From NCBI GenBank assembly GCA_000469685.2, contig LS997563.1, positions 45,248,651 to 45,312,650 of the forward strand: 64,000 nt of DNA, read 5' to 3'. The position numbers were made by a program, and so were the translations under genes. The DNA comes from Haemonchus contortus. Taxonomy: Eukaryota > Nematoda > Chromadorea > Rhabditida > Trichostrongylidae. The notes beneath the pieces are model-generated. The model searched no databases. It was not told the origin of the DNA and saw only the letters and a program-made list of their open reading frames with translations. Positions 11,628 to 22,800 of the stretch are shown here, piece by piece (the stretch's first letter is position 1; every line of letters begins with the position of its first letter).

Positions 11628-12170
11628 TGTGTAGGTTGGAGGCGATGCACTTTTGGTGGCAATGGTCGCTGGAATCTTCTTCTGCTGATCGTTCTCATTG
11701 TTTATACTTCATACTCGTTATTATAGTAGCCTAGGTAAAAAAAAGGTATCGTGACAAATAATGAAAAATTACCGGGAAAAATAATCAGATTTTAAATGTA
11801 CGCCCCGTCATTAAGGCCTGAACATTAACTCTCAACCCGGTGCATTTGAAAAGGTGGACTTGTCCGAATTCTAGGAAGTCTGTTCTTTTTTTTTGATGTA
11901 GCGAAAAAAGGTGTCGTTTTCGCCTTCACTTCCCTTGGATCGAATTTCGCCTGGTAGAAAAAACCCCTGTTTTCTGCTGACAGTCGACCGAGCCTCTCCA
12001 TCGTTGAATCGATTAGAAAGCTTGGTAGTCTCACAGGTTGGAATGGAGATCGCTTCTACCGAACTACATAGTCAGAGCACAAGAACTCTGACAAGATATG
12101 GCTCAGAGGTGTGTTAGGTTCCGTCCCATGGCCAATGCGCATTCGAGTACTGCCATGATTTAACGAAGAG

Positions 12171-12200
12171 ATCGTATGCGTGGCGCATCCCAAGAGTTAA
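12171..12200 (+). repeat. solo 3'-end fragment of SINE family 1
   Basis: ATCGTATGCGTGGCGCATCC, followed by CAAGAGTTAA, matches the TGCGTGGCGCATCC core at the 3' end of family 1, without a head or body. Confidence 0.45.
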
Positions 12201-13735
12201 CCACTAACTACTCTAATATGCTACCTTTTATGGTTTGTGATTAATATGATATGGCGTTGTTCCTTGCAATTCAAAGGGGGGAATGTTATCGGGAATGTCA
12301 CACTTCCTTAGTGAATCATTCACTAATTTATTCAGATAAAAGAGGTTTTTTTGGGTTTCCTGTCGGAGGATGTCGAAACTGTCAGAGCAATGGGAGATCA
12401 GTTGAAATAGAAAGTGTTTCGAAACACAAGGGCCATATTTAGGATTTTCAAAGAAACGATCGAATCAATTCATTCACTCCCCCCACTAGAATCACTCATT
12501 TTGCTCATCTAGGCTATTTTAAATACAGAACGCCTCTCAGTTACGCTGGAACTCATCTGAAATAATTTGCTCAGAATTTTTTAAAATTTATCTGATGCTC
12601 TACGAATTTTAAAGATTTTGAAGATTGAAGATGGAGTTTGAAGAAATTTTTGTTAGATTCCTTCATCAGTGGCAACTTTGCTTAGAAGGTGAATTAGTGA
12701 AATAGTGAAGAGCTCCGCCCTCTATGTAGTACTCGATAACTTGGTATCGAGGATACTGATTGGACAAAGCTAGTGGAATGATTGTTTGTCTGATCGGGGA
12801 TCAACTTGACTGTCAGATGTTGGCATCTAAAACTCGCTCTGCTACGGATTTTTGCTCAAATACATCGCATTCCGAATTTATCCAGCTGTGTAATTACCTA
12901 AACGTTGTGTCCTTTCTGGATATTTTTTCACTCATCCGGTCTATGCTTCTCTATTGATCCGCTCCAGGCAACCATGTGACATTAAACGCTCCATTTATTG
13001 AATGGGTGTTTTTCAGTGGAGGGGCAAGAGAACTCGGAACTCATTCACCTGGTACCGCTTTGAATATGCTTTATACTAAAACGAATAGGTACTTGTGTCA
13101 GTTTCTTAGGGGTAGAGGAGAAAGTGAAATAGTAGACAGTTCAGTTCGTTGTAGTGAACCCCTGTTGCGGTTTCTGATTTATGCTCCGCCCACCAAAAGT
13201 GATAATGTCTGCAAGTGTTGCATATTTATGTATGTATTTATTTGTGTTTCTCGTACAGCAGTATTGAGAAACCAATGGAATGCCTCTGTCTTTGAGGGAA
13301 TTTCAGCTTTTTGCGCTGGTATTTAATTTTAGTAGGACTTTGTTGAATATTGAGTTTGCACAGCTCTGCTTAGGGACCTTAAATTTGTCAAAATGGTACA
13401 TTACAAGCTCTGACTGGATTCTGAACACATCAACGGAATTGATTATATTTTCTTGCTGCCATTTTCGTCTACTTGTTGTTGCTCGAATGGGCGTGGCCGT
13501 GGGTGCGTTGCGATATGCATTGCAATTCTGGAAAACTCGTCCAACCAGATTGTAGCAGTTGGTCCAGTTTTGCAAGAGCATCTGAACGCGATGCACCTAC
13601 ACGTAACGGCCTGCCCGATTATTAACCTTGAAATTCGTTTCGATCGGGAAGATTTTCTGATGGCCTCTGATTTCCTTATAATGATGTTTACTGTGTTTGA
13701 CAGTAAATTTTATATTTTATTGTTGTTTTTTTCAG

Positions 13736-13842
13736 ATTTTTCAATAGATATGGATTCATATATGGCAAAAGCTTCATCACAACTAGGAGTATTATGTCAA
13801 CATTGTTCAACGACAGATTTACCATGTCCAAAAGCACATCAG
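13736..13842 (+). CDS. MARCHF8-like: MARCH gene coding exon 1 (residues 1-31)
   Basis: The 3' splice site TTTTTTTCAG ends at 13735 and the donor GTAATT starts at 13843. ATG at 13750-13752 begins MDSYMAKASSQLG. The frame stays open from 13738 to the ATG, so an upstream coding exon in phase 2 (two bases left to complete) cannot be excluded. The peptide has two Cys-x2-Cys-like pairs (CQHC and PCPKAH), which are not part of the RING. Confidence 0.8.
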
Positions 13843-16800
13843 GTAATTCTTAATTTGATTTTATTATCTCATCGTAGATTTACTTTACTATCGTACTTTT
13901 TATTATCATTTTGAGTTCAACATTTTGATACTTTGCATGTCCCTACTTTCTCCTTAACTGCCCTAATTATCAGTGGCAATTTTTTGATTGAGTGCTATCA
14001 TATCAGCATCTGCACGTGTCTGTTGTACGTCAAGCTACCCGTAATTAACAGTGGTAGGTAGTGCAGCTACTGGAAGCGCAGAGGAGCGCCTTTCCAGACC
14101 TTAGTTTGCCTTGTATCTCTATGCTCTACATCCCCTTCGGAGAAGTATGTCAGTGACAGTCTCGGCGAAGTCTTAGTGCTGATATTAACTGGCATCTGGT
14201 CAGTTTCCCAGATCCGAGTTCGGGTGGGAAACAGCTAGGTGGAGAACTTTTCGGAGTTTGATTAGAACTAATCATTACATTTCATATTTTTATGACGGGC
14301 TGTGTCAGGACAAAGAGATCTTTGAAAAAATAATTCAAAGCTATTCTTGTTTTTGGTCGCGCCTTGCACTTGGCCATTAGCTCGTGGCGCGCTAGGCCAT
14401 AACGACTACGATTGAGTGGGTTCCCCAATGATTCAACTTCTTTACTCCTTTCTACTTGTGCCTCAGACCGTCCTTGTCAACGTCCGAGGTGACCTCAGCA
14501 TTGTTCTTCAAATTTGAATTTGCTGGTGCATCGCGTGCCAGCGTGGTGTGTTGTGGCATCTCTGAACGGCGTACTTTTGCGCCATTCTCAGTGATTGGGT
14601 CAATCTTGCCCTCAGGGTTTCCCTGATCATTCATTTTCAGTATCAGTTCTAAGCTAAATGGTTTTCCTGGCGGATAGCCTCAATCTCAGTGATTCATCAG
14701 AATCGCTTTGAATCAGCCCTCGTTGTCGATGTCACTGTCGTCCTTGAGGGGTTTCGCGCGCGGACAAATACTCAGTACAATGCCAACCAGGTGTCGGCCA
14801 GCTAGGTCGTCGGCATCGTCGCTCACTGTGCTCAGCTCATCTCACCCTTCCTGTCACTTGGACCCACACAGCCATCTGGCCAGAAATGGTAGGTGATCGA
14901 CTCTAATCGTCCTCAACCTCGCCCGTATGGACCTATCGGCTTTAGCTGAGAACAGTGTCATTCCATAATCATGTCGGCTACCCAGCGAGTTCGAAGAACT
15001 GTCAAATCCCGGGCCAATTTGGTGGGTGCAGTGGTCATCTGGAGCTGTTTCAACTAACTCTTTGTACTCCTTCTTGATTCTCGATTGGAGTGGCCTCGTA
15101 CTTTCATGGGAGAGCTGTTTTTAGCTCACTCACTGTTTGTACCTCCGTTTCACCCTTGCTATCGAAGTACGCTATTTTGTGATGTTGTGACGGCCATACC
15201 TATCGACCTTTGACAATGACATAGTTGTCGTGTTGTAGGGGCTCTATCGAAACACGGAAGAACTATAGATTAATCCTGAAAAGAGAAACCATGGGGAACA
15301 TACCCGGTATCGGAGTTCGACTTATCCAAGACAATTTAGATCACTTCCATCCCAAACTGCTTTTTTGATTGAATTATTTCACAAATTTGTGAGAAGTCAT
15401 TGAAATTTGTCAACTCGAGGATCCACTTTCTAATGGAAAGCTAGAGTAGTAAATTCTCTTGTATTGATGCAATAACATCCACCGTCTTTCTTCTTTTTCT
15501 TGCATGCCGAACTAATTCTGAATGTATGAGAGAAGGCCTTTTTGATCGTCTCCTCGAAAAGATCCACAGCAGTTGAAACAAGGGGTACGCACTTCTGATG
15601 TGATCAACATGAACAAGCCAAGTTTTCTCTCAAAGAAAGTCATCGGTAACATACATTAGTATCGGTTTCCTATTCCTAATTTCTATAAACGAGTGACAAA
15701 ATGGCATGGTCGAGCACGAGCTTCTTTCTTTTTCCGTTTGCTCCGACGATTTTCAGTTTTTTTTTGCATATTTCTCTACTCTGATGATTTTGGTTGGAAA
15801 TTATTGATTTTTTAAAATATTCGTAAATAACTAAAATGTCAGTGATCTGGGTTGGGTGATTTGGGGGAGGAAGAGGGATATCATCGACCACGAGCTACCA
15901 CACTTATGGTCTAATGATCGAATCTCACCTCATTTACGTCTGTATAAATAATTAAATGAATATGATTGGAGAATGAGCAAAAAAAAGAGTCGATCAAGCT
16001 TGAAAAGCCGCTACGTATTACATGCTTCATCCCGGGGATGAAGAGACTGATCATGACTTCTTTGCTTCTCCAAGGTAAACCCGGATGGCGGCTGCGCCTT
16101 GTGGCTGGGGCGACCACTCCGTGCACGTCGAATACATGGCGCGAGCAACTGTGTCCGACCAACGCAAAAATCTATCCTTTTTCCTTGGTTTTTCTGGTGA
16201 CTTAGAAATTCTCACAAAAACCTTTTGTAATTCGACCGAATTGATCTTAATCTGAGCGTGATCGCATGATCTGAGTCCCTAGAAGTCATAATTTTTAGTT
16301 TCAACATTTTATTTCTTTTGCTAAAGCTTGAATATGATTTTCGTTTGAGTGGCAACGTTTTTTTTTTATTCAGGAGCATGGCTCACCGTCATTACCATCA
16401 TTGTATTCATTGGCACCATCCGATATATCCGGTAACGAGCCTCTGTGTCGGATTTGTCATTGCTGTTGGCCGTCAGACGCATCCGATCCTCTGATATCCC
16501 CATGTCGATGCTCCGGATCTCTGCAATATGTACATGTTTCATGTTTGATGGTAAGTTTGAAATTATTTTTTTCTCAACTTCCTCATTCTATGTCCTTTCT
16601 TCATTTGAAAACATCAGCTGTCGTTTTTCACCTCCGAAGGCCATCCAGAACGAAGTTTCTGTGAGAACCTATGGTCGTCGCTTAATCAACTGTCACCTGT
16701 CATTTGACTTCTCGTTGATCTTCGCCACAGACTTGGGGTCGGACGCCAGATGTCTTTGTTAATCGCGAACGCGTTCTAGAATCAGACAGGGAGGCTCGAC

Positions 16801-19800
16801 TAAGGGATGTGAATGAAATTGACAAGCCAAAGAAAAAAAATCAAATACAGGACCTAAAAACTCAAAAGAATGTAGAAGGAATCCGGAGTCAAAGTAAAGC
16901 AGACTGAGATCCGTTCATAAGATAGGCTATGTTCCCAGATAGTTCTAGGAGTGATTGGATGAGCTGTGGGCAATGATTCGAGCGCCTATTTATCTCCTTC
17001 TGTATTTCTGAGGGTGTAAGGGTATGAATTTTGTAATCATCTTACAGGTCCAAGGTGCTGGTAGCCTCCTGTTAGCGATTTCTTTCAATTCTTGAAGATT
17101 CGATCACTGCATTACTAATCTTTACTTTTGAGTTATTCATGCCTCTCATACTGTCTGGTGGTTTAAGTTTGAGATGGTTGTCTGCTGGCTTTGGAACCAT
17201 ACCGTCGTAGGAGGTTCAGGGTCTCTACAGTCCATTGAAGTTTAACGAAAGCTTGGCCTGTCGAACCATATACCTAACAATCCTCCGTTTATAGGTCATT
17301 TTGACCTTTTTTAAGGCTTCAGATAACTCAAATTTTGCTCAATAGTATATTCAGCCAACTGTACTCGGTTCGAAAATTTGAAGGAAATTGACCTTTCCAT
17401 ACCCTGTTCGGCTTCGTAACCGGAGCTTCCATCAAACAGGGTAGACGACGGTCAATAAAATGTAATCGTGGGAAACGGGCCGGGTTTTATCCAATTTTTA
17501 AGAGTCAAGATAAAAATCTCCATGATTGCTGGCCTTTGTGTTAAGTTGCTTTCTGTGGTTCTCCTAAGCTTTACTTTAAGTACTGCAGTAGCTAAGAAGA
17601 TCCATGTTACATTTCCAACTTCCCCTCCCCCCTTCCGGGACTTATCGAATAGCTGATCATATGGAAGTCGGGTGTTTGACAAAGAGCTGCTGGACTGCGC
17701 AATTTGCTACAAAGTCCAAAACAGCTGCCAATTGCTTAAAGAGTTCTGAACCGATTTCGGATGCATGGCGCTCCCTAATGGGTAGATGGAATTCGTTCCC
17801 TAGCGCTTTTTACATTATTCTTCACTCTTAAGAGGCACTATACAGATTAGTAAACGATTTTATTGCAGCACTGGTTAGATATTTCATCGCGGAAGTTGCA
17901 TCGACCGGCTGTATGTGAACTTTGTTTGTACAAGTATAGGAGAAGACGTGTACTTAAGGTAAGTAACAACTACTTTGAATTGTGACGAATAAACTGGTTC
18001 CTACAAATATTTGGAAAGATTTTCTGAGTTAGTGGGTATTCTTGAGTATTCGACGTCAGTCGGGATTTAGGGGACCAACTCTTCATTATTACCGAATAAT
18101 TGTCAGTTCCGGCTTATTGGTGAAGTTTGGGAAGAAGTCCAACTTAAGATGTATATGAGCTAGATTCTCAAAACTTGGGATCGCGTTTCATTTCAGTATC
18201 TATCCAAAATCCAATTATGAGCGATTTTCTATTTTCGACTCGAATTTTCGTTTCTTTTTTTGCCTTTTCTATCCTCATACAATATGAACGAGCATAGACA
18301 GATTCCGCTGACCTTTGCGGGTGATGAAATTTCTGATTTTCATTCAGAGCCCTTCTAGGCAGGACTTTTGTTTGCATAAACGTATATTGTTGTTGTAATA
18401 AAACGCCGTCACGAGTCTAGACATCCCGTAGGGTAATGGGGAATACCATGACTGTGTGCCTTTTTGGTTCAAAGTCTAGTCACATGGCAGTAAGGTTAAA
18501 CCAATAAATTGGCGAATTTTAGGGTTCTGAAAGTAAGTTATGGAGCTCTGAGAGAATGGGCGAATGCAGTAGGGGGCATATGCTTAAAGAGGCAGGATTT
18601 TGGACTTTAGTCCGAATGCCATGTATCTTGATTAGACAGAAGGTTGGAGAAGTCAATGTACGTTGTTGAGATTCAGAAAAAAACAGAGCTCATAAAGCTC
18701 TGAAGGACTGTGCGGAGCTCTGACGACTGTCTTTTCTACTGACTGTCCCTCTTAGGAGCTCAAAAAAAAATTCCTGTTCGAATTTCGAGATTAGTGAAAA
18801 AGGAGCTCTGAACACCTTCCCACTTCAATCCCACTTCACTTCCCTGATATATTTTGCTAATTTTTTTAACCCAAATCAGTTATTCTGATCTTGAACAGAA
18901 GTTTTGTTCTTGTGACAGCAATGTTTTTTGAAATCCCCAGTGGATTTCAAGTTCTCCCTGCTAAGATGTTTTCGAGACTGAATTTTCTTTCAAACGATCC
19001 TCGTTACTTCCTCAGAAAAATTTGATTTATTGACTTGTTTACAGTACCGGGAGATCAAGCTGCCAGATTGCTCGGATCGTGACGTACGGTACTATACATT
19101 ATTCGTGTGTGCGCTAGCAATGATGATTCTGTCAGCGTTAGCCACAATCGTGTGCTTTCAATTGGAAAAATCTTATTCAACGCATTCCAATAAGTGGGTC
19201 CTTTTTTGAAAGTCTGTTATAATTTGTATTAATTGTTATTTAGTTATTTATTAATTATCATTATTATAATTTATTGATTAGTCGATTATCTAACGAGTAA
19301 GGCTTTGCCGTGGTCAAACGTTGGTACCGTAAGAGAGAGCGATTAAACGGAGAAGTGTGGCTTTAATATGCGGTCTTTTGGTTATCCACGTTTGTGCAGT
19401 TACCTTCTGACGTCCTTCCTACCCTCTACCTTCCTTGTAGTGATTATTATTGCCCTCTGATACTAATCTTTCGCAATGAGATGGGATTGGGCAGGTTGCA
19501 GCGCCTGTAAAGAGTTATTTCCATGGAGGGAATCGGTAGAACCCTCAAGTTATGATTAATTCAGGGATTGAATCGGCGAAAGGTTCGATTTTAATTCGTG
19601 TTGGTCATGGAATTCTGAATGAAATATTTCTAAATTCTTCCTTTGGCAAAATGTTTTTTTATGTTTTTTTTTTCTTCAACTGCCGTTTTTTTCTTCTCTT
19701 GAGAGTTCATTTTTTTTTCAGTTTTTCTGTATTTTTTTTACGTTCGTTCAAGTCTTTTATAGAATGAAGCTCAATTTTTTGCACAACTTATGTAAAAATT

Positions 19801-22800
19801 TCGGATTGGCTTGCCATAGGTAGCTATCAGATACATGGGGCAGGGTCCAATTAGGATTTTGCACGGTAAACTTTCTGATTGTCCTACTCATGCGAATAGA
19901 GAAATTCTTGGAGCAGTATGTGAGCTGTCGAGCTGTACAGCTGTCTATTTGAAGTGAGCTACTAACTCATTTCAAAAAGTTTGAAAATCATTTCATAAGG
20001 GTGGCGAGTTATGAGCAAACCCCGGTATCAAACGAGATCCGAACCCGCACCGGTGCTACCTGAGCACCGCGCTCTATATCCCTTAACCAAACGGTACATC
20101 GCTTACCCTTGTCTTCTTAATGGCTTTAAGGCTTTATTTATCGTCCCTACTTTGTCTTCAGAGCATTGTGACCAGAATGCTCAAGAACGAGTTCGCGTCC
20201 CGTTCGAAAGCGAAGTTTTTCCATTGCTTGCCCTCTTTGGGAGACTTTCGGATCTACTATGCCGGTGGAGTTAGAGCACTTGACAAAAACATTAAGTCAA
20301 AACTGAAAGTTATTGAAAAAAAATTGTTAAAGTAAAAATTGTTGAAAATTTTTGATTTGCTTCGTTTTTGTGGAGAGATTCAGAATTTGGTAAATATTTG
20401 AGTAATCATAAGCAAGAGCATTTTCTAGAACAACGTCTTCACCACTTCCACCATCAGAAATCACCACACCGGAACTTCCGGCACCTACGGAGCTGTTGCA
20501 TCGTGAAGACATTGAAAATCTGCTCAGTACTGTAACCCTCATTGCCGCTATTCTGTTTTTCTTCAGCTTTTTCATGGCTATGTACGCTCATGTTAAGGTG
20601 AGGCAATTCGTTTGTTTGTTTGTTTGATACTTACATTTTTGATTAGTTTTTTGTTTTGTTTATTTATTCATTCATACATCTGCCTGTTTGCACTTCCAAC
20701 GATCCTATGTATATAATATAAGGCAGTAAGCAAACATGTGGCAACTCAATTAAAATTGGGTTCTGGGAACGAATTTAAGTCAGTGCTGTATTTCCTTAAT
20801 CTGAACTTTTGGTTCTATCTCACGCTTGCTAAAGTAATCACATGATTTCGCTCTGGATGCCTTACTTCTGACTCTCAACGAATTCTTCACAACTTCTTTG
20901 GGAGTAATCGGGAGAAGAACTAAAAAAATTTGAAAATTCAGCGGGGAATACGATTTCCTGATTTTGCTTCCCATTCTGGCTCCCACTTTCTATGCCAGAA
21001 AAATGCCAAGGTGATGAACAGAACCAGAATGCTTAGAAGCTTGAGAAGCTTTTTCGACAGAAGGCAGAGGGGGTAAGGGTACTTTCAAGGCACGGGATTT
21101 TTTAAACTCATCTATTATATCAACCGAATTTAAGCGGTCCCCATGGTGGGAAACTCTGATCAGAGAAAGTTGAACTGTAATAGTATCAACCTTCCTCTTT
21201 TCAATAGGCGTCCTGTCTGAAACCTCGATATACCGTCCCACTCCAGGATTCGGGAATGGCATAGGTTCTAGTCATCGCTCCGCTGACTCAGCCCTTTTTA
21301 AGTCTAGCCGCTTTGTGACGACTACAAGTCATTCCCTTTTGGTTCGTTACTTTCTCATTGAAAACTCCGGCTTATAAGCAAGTACAGCTAGAAATTTAAA
21401 AGGTGATCCTTTCTCTGGAAAGCAGACTTCTTTGCTGTACAACCATCGTCCACCATCGTCAATATCCACCTCGATGGAGGTGCACCATTTCGAGAATAGC
21501 ATCAAAAAATGAAAGGCAACTTTCTGGTGCTCATCAATTCCATAATGGGACACACTGACGCTGTACACTTCCGTTCAGAATAGTAGTGACTTTCTAGTAT
21601 CCACTGGCTGGCCTATTCTCGATTATGTTGGGCTTAACGATCCGAGCATGTTAGAGCGCCCCTTCCCCTTACCCTACCCCACATCCCATCCACCTTACAC
21701 AGTTGAAACACAGTAAGCAAATTCAGCTTTTTGAGCCATCTTCTTTTACCTAAATCGCTTGAACACTACATTTCGAATTGATTTTTGAAATGTTACCTTG
21801 TGTACCTTACAATTTCCTCTTCTTGGAGGTAAGGTAGATCCAGTATGCTAGTTTCCTATCGCGACGGGATGATGAGCACTACTCAGTTCGGTTCGGTTGT
21901 AAGCCAGCCTCCGGCACTGAAAATATCCGATTTCTACCATTTTGTATTGTTCCTCATCCCTATAACCTGAGGCAATATCCTTTTCGTGGTTTTTACATCA
22001 TAGGGACTTTCTCTCGTTCTTTTCTACATATAGCTTAGTGTTCCGAACTTTTACAAAAGGTTTCTAAGACATTTCGACTAGACTGTTTCTCCTTTTCGTG
22101 TCATTCATATCAGATACCATTCTTTGTTGCCTTCCAATGTTTCATCAACATTTCTTAAAGAGAGTCCTTTCTCTTTTCAACGAGGTTAATCACTGTCAAA
22201 CAGTGTGCCAGTCTATCCACCCCTTGAGGGTTCCCTACCCCTGAATAAGAGAAATTCACGGCTGGAACAAAGTGTAGTCATGCACCTGTCGCGCACGCCT
22301 CCTTGAACATCTAGGACCTCATTACAGTATGTAAATGAGACGTGAAATGACACCGTTTACTTGGCCATCTACGGCATCTTCTTACATTCGGCAGATGTTA
22401 TACATAAATAAGTGCCATGGCTAGTCCCTGGATCATGATCGATATATTGATTGATGAAGAAATATTTCAGTCGGGTATCAGTTTTTGTGGCTATATCTCA
22501 CTATGTTGGAGTTCAAATTTGGAATGGACAATCGAAGAATATAAACAATCTCGAGATTCTCAATATCTCAGTAAACTCGAAGAATTACGACGGAAAATTA
22601 ATGGTGAGTGGCTAGAGAGGTTGTTCTGTACTTTTCCAACCTGAGTTATTAACTCCTAATATTAATATGCTTTTTTGAAGTTTTACTGAAAGTTTTCACC
22701 AAAGTGAATAAATGCTTGCCTAACCCTTTGAAAAATCCCCTTATCGTCCCATATTGGGATCCCACCATACCCTCAAAATTATCTCGGGCGTTCTGCCAGA

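Larger units (their letters stand above)
9976..13735. other. gene-free stretch upstream of the MARCH-type gene
   Basis: No gene is recognisable. An open frame at 11162-11563 (+, 133 codons) is rich in F, L and V because of T-rich DNA and I treat it as chance. A 14-base G run lies at 11614-11627 and a SINE 3'-end fragment at 12171-12200. The promoter and any 5' non-coding exon of the MARCH gene could lie here but cannot be located by eye. Confidence 0.4.

Noticed and set aside
13453..13749. 99 in-frame codons upstream of the MARCH start as an N-terminal extension
   Set aside because: The last part is translated polypyrimidine tract of a strong 3' splice site (TTTTTTTCAG at 13735), so the stretch is most likely intron or leader.
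19995..20115. Possible genuine tRNA gene on the - strand
   Set aside because: A and B boxes are present, but no convincing acceptor and anticodon stems could be paired by eye, and a tail shared with other copies points to a SINE.
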